NCBI RefSeq assembly: GCF_002188635.1
Contig: NZ_NINX01000043.1
Span: 62,001-126,000 of the forward strand
Origin: Pigmentiphaga sp. NML030171
GTDB taxonomy: Bacteria; Pseudomonadota; Gammaproteobacteria; Burkholderiales; Burkholderiaceae_B
Direction: 5' to 3'
DNA length: 64,000 nt
Shown: positions 55,150-62,744 of the stretch, piece by piece
Layout: each line of letters opens with the position of its first letter
Position numbering within the stretch: the first letter of the stretch is position 1
Position numbers and translations under genes: made by a program
The notes under the pieces: generated by a model
What the model saw: only the letters and a program-made list of their open reading frames with translations
Databases searched by the model: none
What the model was told of the DNA's origin: nothing

Positions 55150-57063
55150 ATGAACACCCTGTTCCCCCTCCTTTTGTCCGCCTTGACTCCGATCGCGCTG
55201 ACTTCGGTCTATGTCGCGCTCAGGGCATGGCTGCCCGGCGGCAGGCAGGGGAACCTCCACATGTCGGTGCTGTTCGGCGCCGCGATGTGGCTGGCCATGA
55301 TGTCCTCGGTCCACCACGGCCAGCACACCATCGCCGACATGCGGGGCGCCATCCTGGTGCTGGCCTACCTGTTCGGCGGCCCCCTGCCCGCGGTCGTCGC
55401 CCTGGCCATCGGCGCCGTCACCCGCTTCTGGATAGGCGGCCCCGTGGCGCCCATAGGCGTGGCCGTCCTGGCCACCATCTTCCTGGGCATCGTCTTCCTG
55501 GCGCGCTGGCGCGGCCTGGTACCCGAGTCCGGCGCGGTCTCGGCGCGCGCCCTCGCCACGATGGGCGCCTGGGCCTCGCTGAACCAGATCGCCGCGCTGT
55601 GGCTGGCCCAGGTGCACGGATCGCTGCTGATCGTCATGCCGCTTTCCCAGTTCTGCGTGACCATGATCGCGGGAGGCATGCTCATCCTCATTCAGCAGAA
55701 GACCAACCTGGGCCGCAAACTCAACGAACAGCAGGACCTGGTCAGGACGCTGCTGGTCCGGGATCGCGCCTCCGGCCTCCTGAACCGGGCCGGCTTCTGG
55801 CTCGAACTGGATGCCGCGCTTCGAAAACTCGCCGGCTCCGACGACAAGATCGTCGTGCTGCTGATATCCATCCGCAGGCTGCGCAACGTCAGCGTGACGC
55901 TGGGACCGCGCCTGTCCGAGTCCCTGCTGACCGAGGCGGCCCGCCGGCTCGAGGCCGTGGTGAAGAACCCCACCCTGGCGCGCTTCGACGACGGCACCTT
56001 CGGCCTGTTCGTCATGGCCGATCCCCTGGACGAGACCGTCGCGCTGGTCGACGACGTCTTCGCCGCCTTTCGCCGCCCCTTCCACTCCCATGGCCGCGAC
56101 CTGCACCTGAGCCTGAACATCGGCATCAGCTCGTCCTCGGGCGACCACGATGCCCTCGAAACCCTCATCGCGCACGGCAACCAGGCCCTGGCGCGCTCCA
56201 TCACGCTGGGAGAAAACCGGCTGCAGGTCTACGACGAAAACACCGTCGTACAAGCCGTCCGCCCCATGAAACTGGAGGTGGAACTGCGGCGCGCGGTCGA
56301 GACCGGCAACGAATTCCTCCTGCAATACCAGCCCAAGGTCCACCTGGATACCGGCAAGCTCCACGGCGTCGAGGCATTGTGCCGCTGGCATTCCCCGGCG
56401 CTGGGCCAGGTCGCTCCCGACGAATTCATTCCCGTGGCGGAAACCTCGGGCCTCATCGTCCCCCTGGGAGACTGGGTGCTACATGAAACCTGTCGCCAGC
56501 TCGTCGAGTGGCGCCGGCGCGGCTTCGTCCCGCCAGTAACGGCCGTCAACCTTTCCGCGAAACAACTGCTGGACGACGACTTTCCCGAAAAATCGTTGCG
56601 CTGCGTGCTGGGCCACGGCCTGAGCCCGTCGCAGATCGAGTTCGAACTGACGGAATCCTCCGTGATGACGAACCCCAACCTGTCGATCAACGTACTCAAC
56701 CGCCTCAAGGCCCTGGGCTTCCCGCTATCCCTGGACGATTTCGGCAGCGGCGCCTCGAACATCGGCCACCTGAAAGCCCTGCCCTTCGACTGCATCAAGA
56801 TCGACAAGAGCGTCATCGACGACCTGGGCGCCAGCGACGATGCCGAAATCGTCTGCCAGGCAATCTATGGGCTGGGAAGCGCGATGCACCTGGACATGGT
56901 CGCCGAAGGCATCGAGACCGAGGTCCAGCGCAACCAGCTGCGCAAGATCGGGTTTACCTTGGGACAAGGGTTTTATTTTTCGCCGGCGCTGAATGGGGAT
57001 GAGTTGGCCACGGGGTGGCTGGCGCGAGGCTACAGGAGCCAAGGCGCGGAATCGGCCCTATGA
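55150..57063 (+). CDS. Membrane-anchored GGDEF/EAL protein, probable c-di-GMP phosphodiesterase
   Basis: 637 aa. Residues about 1-190 form several hydrophobic segments of the 5TMR-LYT (LytS-like) sensor type. A GGDEF-like domain (about 200-330) is degenerate: the signature reads LARFDDGTFGLF instead of GGDEF. The EAL domain (about 375-620) is intact: EAL at about residue 406 in GVEALCRWHSP, the catalytic-type LDDFGSG, DCIKIDKSVI and ESSVM. A phosphodiesterase regulated by the inactive GGDEF is the usual reading. Start ATG 55150 (MNTLFPLLLS). Confidence 0.9.
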   Translation: MNTLFPLLLSALTPIALTSVYVALRAWLPGGRQGNLHMSVLFGAAMWLAMMSSVHHGQHTIADMRGAILVLAYLFGGPLPAVVALAIGAVTRFWIGGPVAPIGVAVLATIFLGIVFLARWRGLVPESGAVSARALATMGAWASLNQIAALWLAQVHGSLLIVMPLSQFCVTMIAGGMLILIQQKTNLGRKLNEQQDLVRTLLVRDRASGLLNRAGFWLELDAALRKLAGSDDKIVVLLISIRRLRNVSVTLGPRLSESLLTEAARRLEAVVKNPTLARFDDGTFGLFVMADPLDETVALVDDVFAAFRRPFHSHGRDLHLSLNIGISSSSGDHDALETLIAHGNQALARSITLGENRLQVYDENTVVQAVRPMKLEVELRRAVETGNEFLLQYQPKVHLDTGKLHGVEALCRWHSPALGQVAPDEFIPVAETSGLIVPLGDWVLHETCRQLVEWRRRGFVPPVTAVNLSAKQLLDDDFPEKSLRCVLGHGLSPSQIEFELTESSVMTNPNLSINVLNRLKALGFPLSLDDFGSGASNIGHLKALPFDCIKIDKSVIDDLGASDDAEIVCQAIYGLGSAMHLDMVAEGIETEVQRNQLRKIGFTLGQGFYFSPALNGDELATGWLARGYRSQGAESAL

Positions 57064-57155
57064 GCTGTCGATTCCGGCCGCCTTCATTCGTCGTACCGGT
57101 GACACCGGTCGCCTCACAGGCTGGCCGGCTCTCGATATATGCTACCGAGGCCAAC

Positions 57156-57326
57156 ATGGCAACCCAAGAAAAAGTCACCGGTCCGGCGTCCTACTTCCCT
57201 TCGATCGAAAAGAAGCACGGCGAACTGCCCACCCCCGCCATGGCGAAACCGGGATGGGCTGCCGACGCGGGGCCGCTGGCTGCCCGACACAACAAAGCCA
57301 GCATTCCGCCCATAGCCCGCCCCTGA
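57156..57326 (+). pseudogene. Truncated DUF4287-like ORF, 56 aa
   Basis: The reading frame MATQEKVTGPASYFPSIEKK matches the N-terminal signature of DUF4287 proteins (GPxSYFPSIEK), but the rest (LPTPAMAKPGWAADAGPLAA) is unlike the family and the frame ends at once. It probably represents the start of a lost gene at the edge of the island. Family recall is from memory, so the label is tentative. Confidence 0.4.
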
Positions 57327-57333
57327 GCGGGCT
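57314..57333 (+). terminator. Weak hairpin after the truncated ORF
   Basis: Stem AGCCCGC / GCGGGCT with a 6-nt loop that includes the stop codon of the truncated ORF (CCCTGA), followed by TT. A short intrinsic terminator is possible. Confidence 0.4.
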
Positions 57334-57334
57334 T

Positions 57335-57363
57335 TCGCACATTCAACGTATGAAAATGTGCGA
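57335..57363 (+). other. Hairpin masking the leader of the CxCWxC small protein gene
   Basis: Arms TCGCACATT and AATGTGCGA (9 bp) enclose 11 nt; the GAGGA ribosome site of the next gene follows directly, and the ATG lies 9 bases beyond. Could regulate translation. No ligand class recognised. Confidence 0.45.
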
Positions 57364-57371
57364 GGAAAACC

Positions 57372-57578
57372 ATGTCAGGAAAAGCGGAACGGCGCGCCGC
57401 ACGCGCCAGGCTGCGGCGAAAGCGGGCCTATTGGTGGGGTCACAAACTGACCGGGGAAGCTGAGCGGAGCAAGGTCATCGATACCCCAACGCCATGTAGC
57501 TGCTGGATGTGCGGGAATCCTCGCCGCCACTCGGGGGAGCGCACGGTACAGGAACGTCGATGGCTCCAAGACCTATGA
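57372..57578 (+). CDS. Small zinc-ribbon-like protein with CxCWxC motif, 68 aa
   Basis: Belongs to a widespread but unnamed group of small proteins ending in a motif like TPCSCWMCGNPRRHSGERTVQE. The Cys residues (C-S-C-W-M-C) look metal-binding; the N-terminal half is strongly basic (RRAARARLRRKRAYWWGHKL), suggesting nucleic-acid contact. Start ATG 57372 follows GAGGAAAACC. It lies between the truncated DUF4287 ORF and brnA, within the probable island. Function unknown. Confidence 0.75.
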   Translation: MSGKAERRAARARLRRKRAYWWGHKLTGEAERSKVIDTPTPCSCWMCGNPRRHSGERTVQERRWLQDL

Positions 57579-57587
57579 CCACGTTTT

Positions 57588-57884
57588 TTACGTCTTTTGC
57601 ACAAGGTCCCGTGCCCGGTGATCCCGGAGCCAGTCCCGCAGCGCGTCATTCATCCTCGACTGCCAACCTGGCCCGCTGGATTTGAACGCGTCCACAACCT
57701 CCTGATCGTAACGGACCGTGAGTTGGACTTTCGTTTGAGCCGCGCGCGGGCGCCCAACTTTCCGCAGTTGCTTGAACTCTTCTTTGCCCAGCTCGTAGGT
57801 GTCAGGGTCCGCGGCGATGCCGGCGTTGATCGCCGCATCCTCGTCTGGGGTGGGCATGATGAGCCCTTTCTTAAGCTTCGGCAT
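57588..57884 (-). CDS. brnA: BrnA antitoxin
   Basis: 98 aa; ribbon-helix-helix antitoxin. The family pattern is clear: TPDEDAAINAGIAADPDTYEL, then VGRPRAAQTKVQLTVRYDQEVV (RHH DNA-binding strand), and a C-terminal WQSRMNDALRDWL. BrnA neutralises BrnT and represses the shared promoter. It overlaps brnT by 14 bp and is translated after it. Start as given (MPKLKKGLIM); ATG 57857 is an alternative. Confidence 0.92.
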   Translation of the reverse strand: MPKLKKGLIMPTPDEDAAINAGIAADPDTYELGKEEFKQLRKVGRPRAAQTKVQLTVRYDQEVVDAFKSSGPGWQSRMNDALRDWLRDHRARDLVQKT

Positions 57885-58137
57885 AAGCCTTCACCTCCCT
57901 GGAGTTCGCCTTGCGCAGGCTGATTACATGCATCACATCGCCACGCTGCGTGAACACGACACAGAACAGGCGTTGTTCGATAACCGCATACCCGATCTCT
58001 CGAAGTTCGCCATAGTCGTGCCGGGTATCAGGTTTCGACATCACTTCGGGCCAATCGATCCGAGCTGCGAGCGCCAAGGACACGCCATGCTTGCTCTGGT
58101 TGATTTGATCCTTGGCAGGGTCGAATGTGATTTCCAT
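57871..58137 (-). CDS. brnT: BrnT toxin (RelE-fold ribonuclease)
   Basis: 88 aa. BrnT hallmarks: FDPAKDQINQSKHGVSLALA, GYAVIEQRLFCVVFTQRGDVMHVISLRKANSREVKAY, the last containing the catalytic-type Arg/His set of BrnT ribonucleases. Start ATG 58137 lies only 6 bases past a -10 box, implying a leaderless or nearly leaderless mRNA. Toxin-first order (brnT then brnA) is standard for the family. Confidence 0.93.
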   Translation of the reverse strand: MEITFDPAKDQINQSKHGVSLALAARIDWPEVMSKPDTRHDYGELREIGYAVIEQRLFCVVFTQRGDVMHVISLRKANSREVKAYAEA

Positions 58138-58143
58138 TTAATT

Positions 58144-58190
58144 ATTGTAGCTACATAATTAGGGAGTGGCAATCTATTTTTGTAGCTACA
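58144..58190 (-). promoter_or_regulatory. brnTA promoter with two TGTAGCTACA operators
   Basis: On the minus strand, -35 TTGCCA (58172-58167) and -10 TACAAT (58149-58144) with a 17-bp spacer. The 10-bp palindrome TGTAGCTACA occurs twice, at 58146-58155 (overlapping the -10) and at 58181-58190 (upstream of the -35), 35 bp apart. A ribbon-helix-helix BrnA tetramer binding both sites would block the promoter; this fits known BrnTA autoregulation. Confidence 0.78.
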
Positions 58191-58387
58191 GCGCCACCAT
58201 TCCACGATTAGCAGCCCGGCCGCATCCAGCGCCTCGGTAATCGTCTGCATGGCCTGGGTTCTCCACCCTCGGCGTGGCGCGCTCGCTGCCCTTGCCCCGC
58301 AGTCCCCGTAGCCGGGACATGATCAGCCCGTTGTGTTTGGTAGCGGTGTTCCTATGCACGTCGCGGTGGTCCGCCAGCCGGCCCAGC

Positions 58388-58489
58388 TTCGAGGATTTCC
58401 ACTTCCACGACCTGCGGCACACCTGGCCGAGCTGGCACGTTCAGCGCGGCACGCCGCTCATGGTGCTCAAGGAGCTTGGCGGCAGGGAA
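58388..58489 (+). pseudogene. Tyrosine recombinase (integrase) C-terminal fragment
   Basis: About 34 residues match the catalytic C-terminus of tyrosine recombinases: [27 protein letters not shown], with the H-x-x-R-H box kept. The rest of the gene, including the first catalytic Arg and the Tyr nucleophile region, is missing. It lies 90 bp from the 3' end of the tRNA-Ile gene, the normal integration side for such elements. The remaining sequence 58191-58387 has no feature I can name. Confidence 0.75.
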
Positions 58490-58576
58490 CGGATCGATTT
58501 TGGTCAAACGGCATCGCGCAAAAAGAAACGCCACCGGTCAGGGTGGCGCCAAGTGCTTGATACCTGAGTAATTCTT

Positions 58577-58655
<79 letters not shown>

Positions 58656-58701
58656 GAGGGCGCAATTCTACACCGAGTTGCGCTCTCGGCCGGAGGACCG
58701 C

Positions 58702-60150
58702 TCAGATCACGTACAGATCCACGTACTCATGCACCGGCATGGCCTCCAGCGCCTGCTGGTCCAGCGACACGCCCAGGATGGTGTCCTGCTGCTTGGCCGG
58801 GAAGCGGCGGGCCAGGTTGGTCCGGAACTTGGCTTCCAGCAGCGGGATGCCGTCCTTGCGGCGGCGCTTGTGGCCGATGGGGTATTCGCAGACGATTTCC
58901 TTGAGCTTCTTGCCGTCCTTGAATTCCACGGTCAGCGCGTTGGCGATGGAGCGCTTCTCGGGGTCGTGGTAGTCCTTGGTGAAGGCCGGGTCCTCGACGC
59001 AGACGATCTTGTCGCGCAACTGGTCGATGCGCGGGTCCCTGGCGATCTCGTCCTCGTAGTCGCCGGCGGTCAGGCGGCCGAACAGGATGGGCACGGCCAC
59101 CATGTACTGGATGCAGTGGTCGCGGTCGGCCGGGTTGTCCAGCGGGCCCTTCTTGTCGATGATGCGGATGCAGGCCTCGTGGGTGCGGATGGTGATCTTC
59201 TTGATGTCGTCCGCGCTGCGGCCCTGCTTCTGCAACTGCTTGTGGATGTCCATCGCGCATTCGACGGCGGTCTGCGAGTGGAACTCGGCCGGGTAGGAGA
59301 TCTTGAACAGCACGTTCTCCATCACGTAGCTGCCGTAGGGGCGCTGGAACTTGAAGGGCTGGCCCTTGAACAGGACGTCGTAGAAGCCCCAGGTCTTGGC
59401 GCTCAGCACCGAGGGATAGCCCATTTCGCCGGTACGCGCGATCAGCGCCAGGCGCACGGCGCGGCTGGTGGCGTCGCCGGCGGCCCAGCTCTTCCTCGAG
59501 CCGGTGTTGGGCGCGTGGCGATAGGTGCGCAGGCTCTGGCCGTCGACCCAGGCCAGGGACACGGCGTTGATCAGTTCATCGCGGGTCAGCCCCAGCATCT
59601 GGCCGACCACGGCGGTCGAGGCGACCTTGACCAGCACCACGTGGTCCAGGCCGACGCGGTTGAAGGAGTTCTCCAGCGCGATGCAGCCCTGGATTTCGTG
59701 GGCCTTGATCATGGCGGTCAGGACGTCGCGCATGGTCAGCGGTTTCTTGCCTGCGGCGACGGCCTGGCGCGACAGCCAGTCGGCCGTGGCCAGGATGCCG
59801 CCCAGGTTGTCCGAGGGATGGCCCCATTCGGCGGCCAGCCAGGTGTCGTTGAAGTCCAGCCAGCGGATCATGGCGCCGATGTTGAAGGCGGCCTGCACGG
59901 GATCGAGCTGGAACTGGGTGCCGGGCACCTTGGCGCCGTTGGGCACGACGGTGCCGGGAACGATGGGTCCGAGCAGCTTGGTGCAGGCCGGATATTCCAG
60001 CGCCTCCAGGCCGCAGCCCAGGGTGTCGATCAGGCAGTTGCGCGCGGTCTCGTAGGCCAGCTTGCTGGTGATGCGCTTTTTCAGGACGTAGTCGACGATG
60101 TCGACCAGGACCTGGTCGGGTTTGGGACGGACAGTGGAAATAGAAGACAT
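58702..60150 (-). CDS. prpD: 2-Methylcitrate dehydratase PrpD
   Basis: Third step of the methylcitrate cycle: 2-methylcitrate to 2-methylaconitate. 482 aa, in family range. PrpD features are [58 protein letters not shown] and [13 protein letters not shown]. Start ATG 60150 ([10 protein letters not shown]); the upstream frame is repeat sequence. It is the last gene of prpBCD. No acnD/prpF pair follows. Separated from prpC by a dispersed repeat whose G-run serves as its ribosome site. Confidence 0.95.
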   Translation of the reverse strand: MSSISTVRPKPDQVLVDIVDYVLKKRITSKLAYETARNCLIDTLGCGLEALEYPACTKLLGPIVPGTVVPNGAKVPGTQFQLDPVQAAFNIGAMIRWLDFNDTWLAAEWGHPSDNLGGILATADWLSRQAVAAGKKPLTMRDVLTAMIKAHEIQGCIALENSFNRVGLDHVVLVKVASTAVVGQMLGLTRDELINAVSLAWVDGQSLRTYRHAPNTGSRKSWAAGDATSRAVRLALIARTGEMGYPSVLSAKTWGFYDVLFKGQPFKFQRPYGSYVMENVLFKISYPAEFHSQTAVECAMDIHKQLQKQGRSADDIKKITIRTHEACIRIIDKKGPLDNPADRDHCIQYMVAVPILFGRLTAGDYEDEIARDPRIDQLRDKIVCVEDPAFTKDYHDPEKRSIANALTVEFKDGKKLKEIVCEYPIGHKRRRKDGIPLLEAKFRTNLARRFPAKQQDTILGVSLDQQALEAMPVHEYVDLYVI

Positions 60151-60151
60151 G

Positions 60152-60240
60152 GGGCCCCCCCCTACGCGCTTCGCGCGCCCCCCAGGGGGCGGCACCAGCG
60201 GACCGGCGGAGCCGGATCCGCGGTGCCCTGGATGGGCGGT
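60152..60240. repeat. Dispersed GC-rich intergenic repeat, copy 4
   Basis: CCCCCCTACGCGCTTCGCGC, CCCCCCAGGGGGC, GGACCGGCGGAGCCGGATCC, ending CCCTGGATGGGCG. It fills most of the prpC-prpD gap and begins 1 base from the prpD ATG; read on the minus strand its TAGGGGGGGG is the only ribosome-site-like sequence of prpD. Confidence 0.75.
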
Positions 60241-60305
60241 TTGCGCTTTGCGGGTTTGATGGGTTGAAGGATGTTGGTTATTGCAGGAATGAAGCGGTCT
60301 TTTCT

Positions 60306-61481
60306 TTACTTGCGCTTGGCCAGCGGCACGAACTTGCGGTCTTCGGGGCCGGTGTAGTTGGCGCTGGGGCGGATGATCTTGTTGTCGATGCGCTGTTCGA
60401 TGATGTGGGCCGACCAGCCGGCGGTGCGGGCGATCACGAACAGCGGGGTGAACATGGCGGTGGGAACGCCCATCTCGTGGTAGCTGACGGCGCTGAACCA
60501 GTCGAGGTTGGGGAACATCTTCTTGACGCTCCACATCACCGATTCCAGGCGCTCGGCGATCTCGTACAGCCGCATGTTGCCGGACTCCTTGGACAGGCGG
60601 TGGGCCACGCCCTTGATGACCTGGTTGCGCGGGTCGGACACGGTGTAGACGGGGTGGCCGAAGCCGATCACCACTTCCTTGTTCTCGACGCGGCGGCGGA
60701 TGTCGGCCTCGGCCTCGTCGGCCGTCTCGTAGCGGCTCTGGACCTCGAAGGCGACTTCGTTGGCGCCGCCGTGCTTGGGTCCGCGCAGCGCGCCGATGGC
60801 GCCGGTCAGGGCCGAGTACATGTCCGAGCCCGTGCCGGCGATGACGCGGGCGGTGAAGGTGGAGGCGTTGAACTCGTGTTCGGCGTACAGGTTCAGCGAG
60901 GTGTGCATGGCCCGCACCCACGAGGCGGGCGCCGGCTTGCCGTGCAGCAGGTGCAGGAAGTGCCCGCCTATGCTGTCGTCGTCGGTATCGACGTCGATGC
61001 GCTCGCCGCGATGGCTGTAGTGGTACCAGTACAGCAGCATCGATCCCAGCGAGGCCATGAGCCGATCGGCGATATCGCGCGCGCCGGGCAGGTTGTGGTC
61101 GTCCTTCTCGGGCAGCACGCAGCCCAGGGCCGACACGCCGGTGCGCATCACGTCCATGGGGTGGCTGGCCGCGGGCAGCCATTCCAGCGCCGCCTTCACG
61201 TTCGCGGGCAGGCCGCGCAACGCCTTCAGCTTGGTCTTGTAGGCCGCCAGTTCGTTGCGGTTGGGCAGCTTGCCGTGCACCAGCAGATAGGCGATCTCCT
61301 CGAACTCGCACTCATCGGCGATGTCCAGGATGTCATAGCCGCGATAGTGCAGGTCGTTGCCGCTGCGGCCCACCGTGCACAAGGCGGTATTGCCCGCCAT
61401 CACGCCCGACAGGGCCACCGACTTCTTCGGCTTCGGCCCCGCGGCCGGCTGGTCTTTCTGATTCGATACCGTTGCGCTCAT
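60306..61481 (-). CDS. prpC: 2-Methylcitrate synthase
   Basis: Condenses propionyl-CoA with oxaloacetate. 391 aa, citrate-synthase fold: catalytic His in [12 protein letters not shown] and [19 protein letters not shown], Asp near the end [21 protein letters not shown]. PrpC rather than GltA by position and by the [15 protein letters not shown] opening. Start ATG 61481 ([10 protein letters not shown]). Between prpB and prpD, flanked by dispersed repeats on both sides. Confidence 0.95.
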   Translation of the reverse strand: MSATVSNQKDQPAAGPKPKKSVALSGVMAGNTALCTVGRSGNDLHYRGYDILDIADECEFEEIAYLLVHGKLPNRNELAAYKTKLKALRGLPANVKAALEWLPAASHPMDVMRTGVSALGCVLPEKDDHNLPGARDIADRLMASLGSMLLYWYHYSHRGERIDVDTDDDSIGGHFLHLLHGKPAPASWVRAMHTSLNLYAEHEFNASTFTARVIAGTGSDMYSALTGAIGALRGPKHGGANEVAFEVQSRYETADEAEADIRRRVENKEVVIGFGHPVYTVSDPRNQVIKGVAHRLSKESGNMRLYEIAERLESVMWSVKKMFPNLDWFSAVSYHEMGVPTAMFTPLFVIARTAGWSAHIIEQRIDNKIIRPSANYTGPEDRKFVPLAKRK

Positions 61482-61526
61482 CGTCTCACTCGCTCCATTT
61501 GGCAGTTGTTACTACTGTTGAGGTCC

Positions 61527-61630
61527 ACCCCCTGGCGGCCTTCGGCCGCTCCCCCTCAAGGGGGCGGCGCTGGCGGACCGGCAAAGCCGGATCCGCGGCG
61601 CCCTGGGGGGACGCGTCAGCGCGTAGGAGG
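61527..61630. repeat. Dispersed GC-rich intergenic repeat, copy 5
   Basis: Opens with CCACCCCCTGGCGGCCTTCG (GGCC-type hairpin), then CCCCCTCAAGGGGG, GGACCGGCAAAGCCGGATCC, GCGGCGCCCTGGGG and a second terminal hairpin GACGCGTCAGCGCGTAGGAG. It lies inside the prp operon between prpB and prpC and would be transcribed with them. Confidence 0.75.
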
Positions 61631-61632
61631 TA

Positions 61633-62535
61633 CTACTTCTTAGGGCCCCCTTTTTTGAATAATGCATCCAAATGCTGTTCGAACGCGTGATAGCCAATGC
61701 GATCGTACAACTCCTCGCGCGTCTGCATCATGTCGATCACGTTCTTCTGGTGCCCGTCGCGGCGGATGGCCGTGTAGACGGTTTCCGCGGCCTTGTTCAT
61801 GGCGCGGAAGGCGGACAGCGGATACAGCACCATGGACACGTCGGCGCTGCGCAGTTCCTCCACCGTGAACAGCGGCGTCTGTCCGAACTCGGTGATGTTG
61901 GCCAGCACCGGCACCTTCACGGCGTCGACGAACTTGCGGTAGGTGGGCAGGTCGTAGGCGGCCTCGGCGAAGATGCCGTCGGCGCCCGCTTCCACGCAGG
62001 CCTGGGCGCGCTCGATGGCGGCGTCCAGCCCCTCCACCGCGATCGCGTCGGTGCGCGCCACCAGGAAGAAGTCGGGATCGGTCTTGGCATCGGCCGCCGC
62101 CTTGACGCGGTCCACCATTTCCGCGGCCGAGACGATTTCCTTGCCCGGACGGTGGCCACAGCGCTTGGCGCCGACCTGGTCCTCGATGTGGCAGGCAGCG
62201 GCGCCGGCCTTGATCAGGCTCTTGACCGAACGCGCGATGTTGAAGGCCGAGGGGCCAAAGCCGGTATCGATGTCCACCATCAGGGGCAGGTCGCACACGT
62301 CGGTGATGCGGCGCACATCGATCAGCACGTCGTCCAGCGTGTTGATGCCCAGGTCGGGCATGCCCAGCGAGCCGGCTGCCACGCCGCCGCCCGATACGTA
62401 GACGGCGCGAAAGCCCGCGCGCTTGGCCAGCAAGGCGTGGTTGGCGTTGATGGCGCCGATGATCTGCAGGGGATGTTCTTCGCGCAGCGCCTGGCGGAAG
62501 CGGGCGCCGGGCGAGGCGGGTCGTGAGGAGGTCAT
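61633..62535 (-). CDS. prpB: 2-Methylisocitrate lyase
   Basis: Cleaves 2-methylisocitrate to pyruvate and succinate. 300 aa, isocitrate-lyase superfamily: active-site [12 protein letters not shown] with the catalytic Cys, metal-binding DIDTGFG and EDQVGAKR, and [17 protein letters not shown] at the N-terminus. Start ATG 62535 ([10 protein letters not shown]) after GAGGAGG. First gene of prpBCD, about 25 nt downstream of the predicted sigma-54 start point. Confidence 0.96.
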   Translation of the reverse strand: MTSSRPASPGARFRQALREEHPLQIIGAINANHALLAKRAGFRAVYVSGGGVAAGSLGMPDLGINTLDDVLIDVRRITDVCDLPLMVDIDTGFGPSAFNIARSVKSLIKAGAAACHIEDQVGAKRCGHRPGKEIVSAAEMVDRVKAAADAKTDPDFFLVARTDAIAVEGLDAAIERAQACVEAGADGIFAEAAYDLPTYRKFVDAVKVPVLANITEFGQTPLFTVEELRSADVSMVLYPLSAFRAMNKAAETVYTAIRRDGHQKNVIDMMQTREELYDRIGYHAFEQHLDALFKKGGPKK

Positions 62536-62570
62536 GGCGATGACTCGGACTAGGGAAAACTCAGCTTACT

Positions 62571-62585
62571 GCAAAGACCGTGCCA
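62571..62585 (-). promoter_or_regulatory. Sigma-54 (-24/-12) promoter of prpBCD
   Basis: Minus strand TGGCACGGTCTTTGC followed by A: exact match to TGGCACG-N4-TTGCW. The GG and GC are spaced correctly; transcription would start near 62559, 24 nt before the prpB ATG. The sigma-54 activator PrpR is encoded divergently. Confidence 0.9.
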
Positions 62586-62695
62586 TGCGTGGGCCAGGGC
62601 CGCCCCTTCCCCGCGCCAGGCCGCATGGCCACAGGCTTTGCCCGCGGCGTCCCAGGCGTCGACGGACTCGCCCGCCCGCCTTTGACGGCAGATTC

Positions 62696-62725
62696 ATTTC
62701 ACATTTGAAATCTATATAATCAAAT
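62696..62725. promoter_or_regulatory. prpR promoter and probable PrpR operators
   Basis: Nested inverted repeats ATTTCA-N4-TGAAAT (62696-62711) and ATTTGA-N11-TCAAAT (62703-62725) lie about 110-150 bp upstream of the -24/-12 promoter, the usual enhancer distance. A -10 TATAAT (62715-62720) with TTCATT (62693-62698) 16 bp upstream could drive prpR; operator overlap would make prpR autoregulated. Confidence 0.65.
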
Positions 62726-62744
62726 CTGCAATACGGATCTTGCC

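Noticed and set aside
58041-58250. 69-residue minus-strand frame upstream of brnT
   Set aside because: It overlaps the brnT coding region and promoter in another frame and has no family signal.
58702-61311. 869-residue minus-strand frame suggesting a PrpC-PrpD fusion
   Set aside because: The upstream portion is a shifted frame of prpC plus translated repeat; prpD starts at its own ATG at 60150.
62682-62687. TTGACG as -35 of prpR
   Set aside because: It lies 27 bp from the TATAAT box, too far for a sigma-70 promoter; TTCATT at 16 bp fits better.
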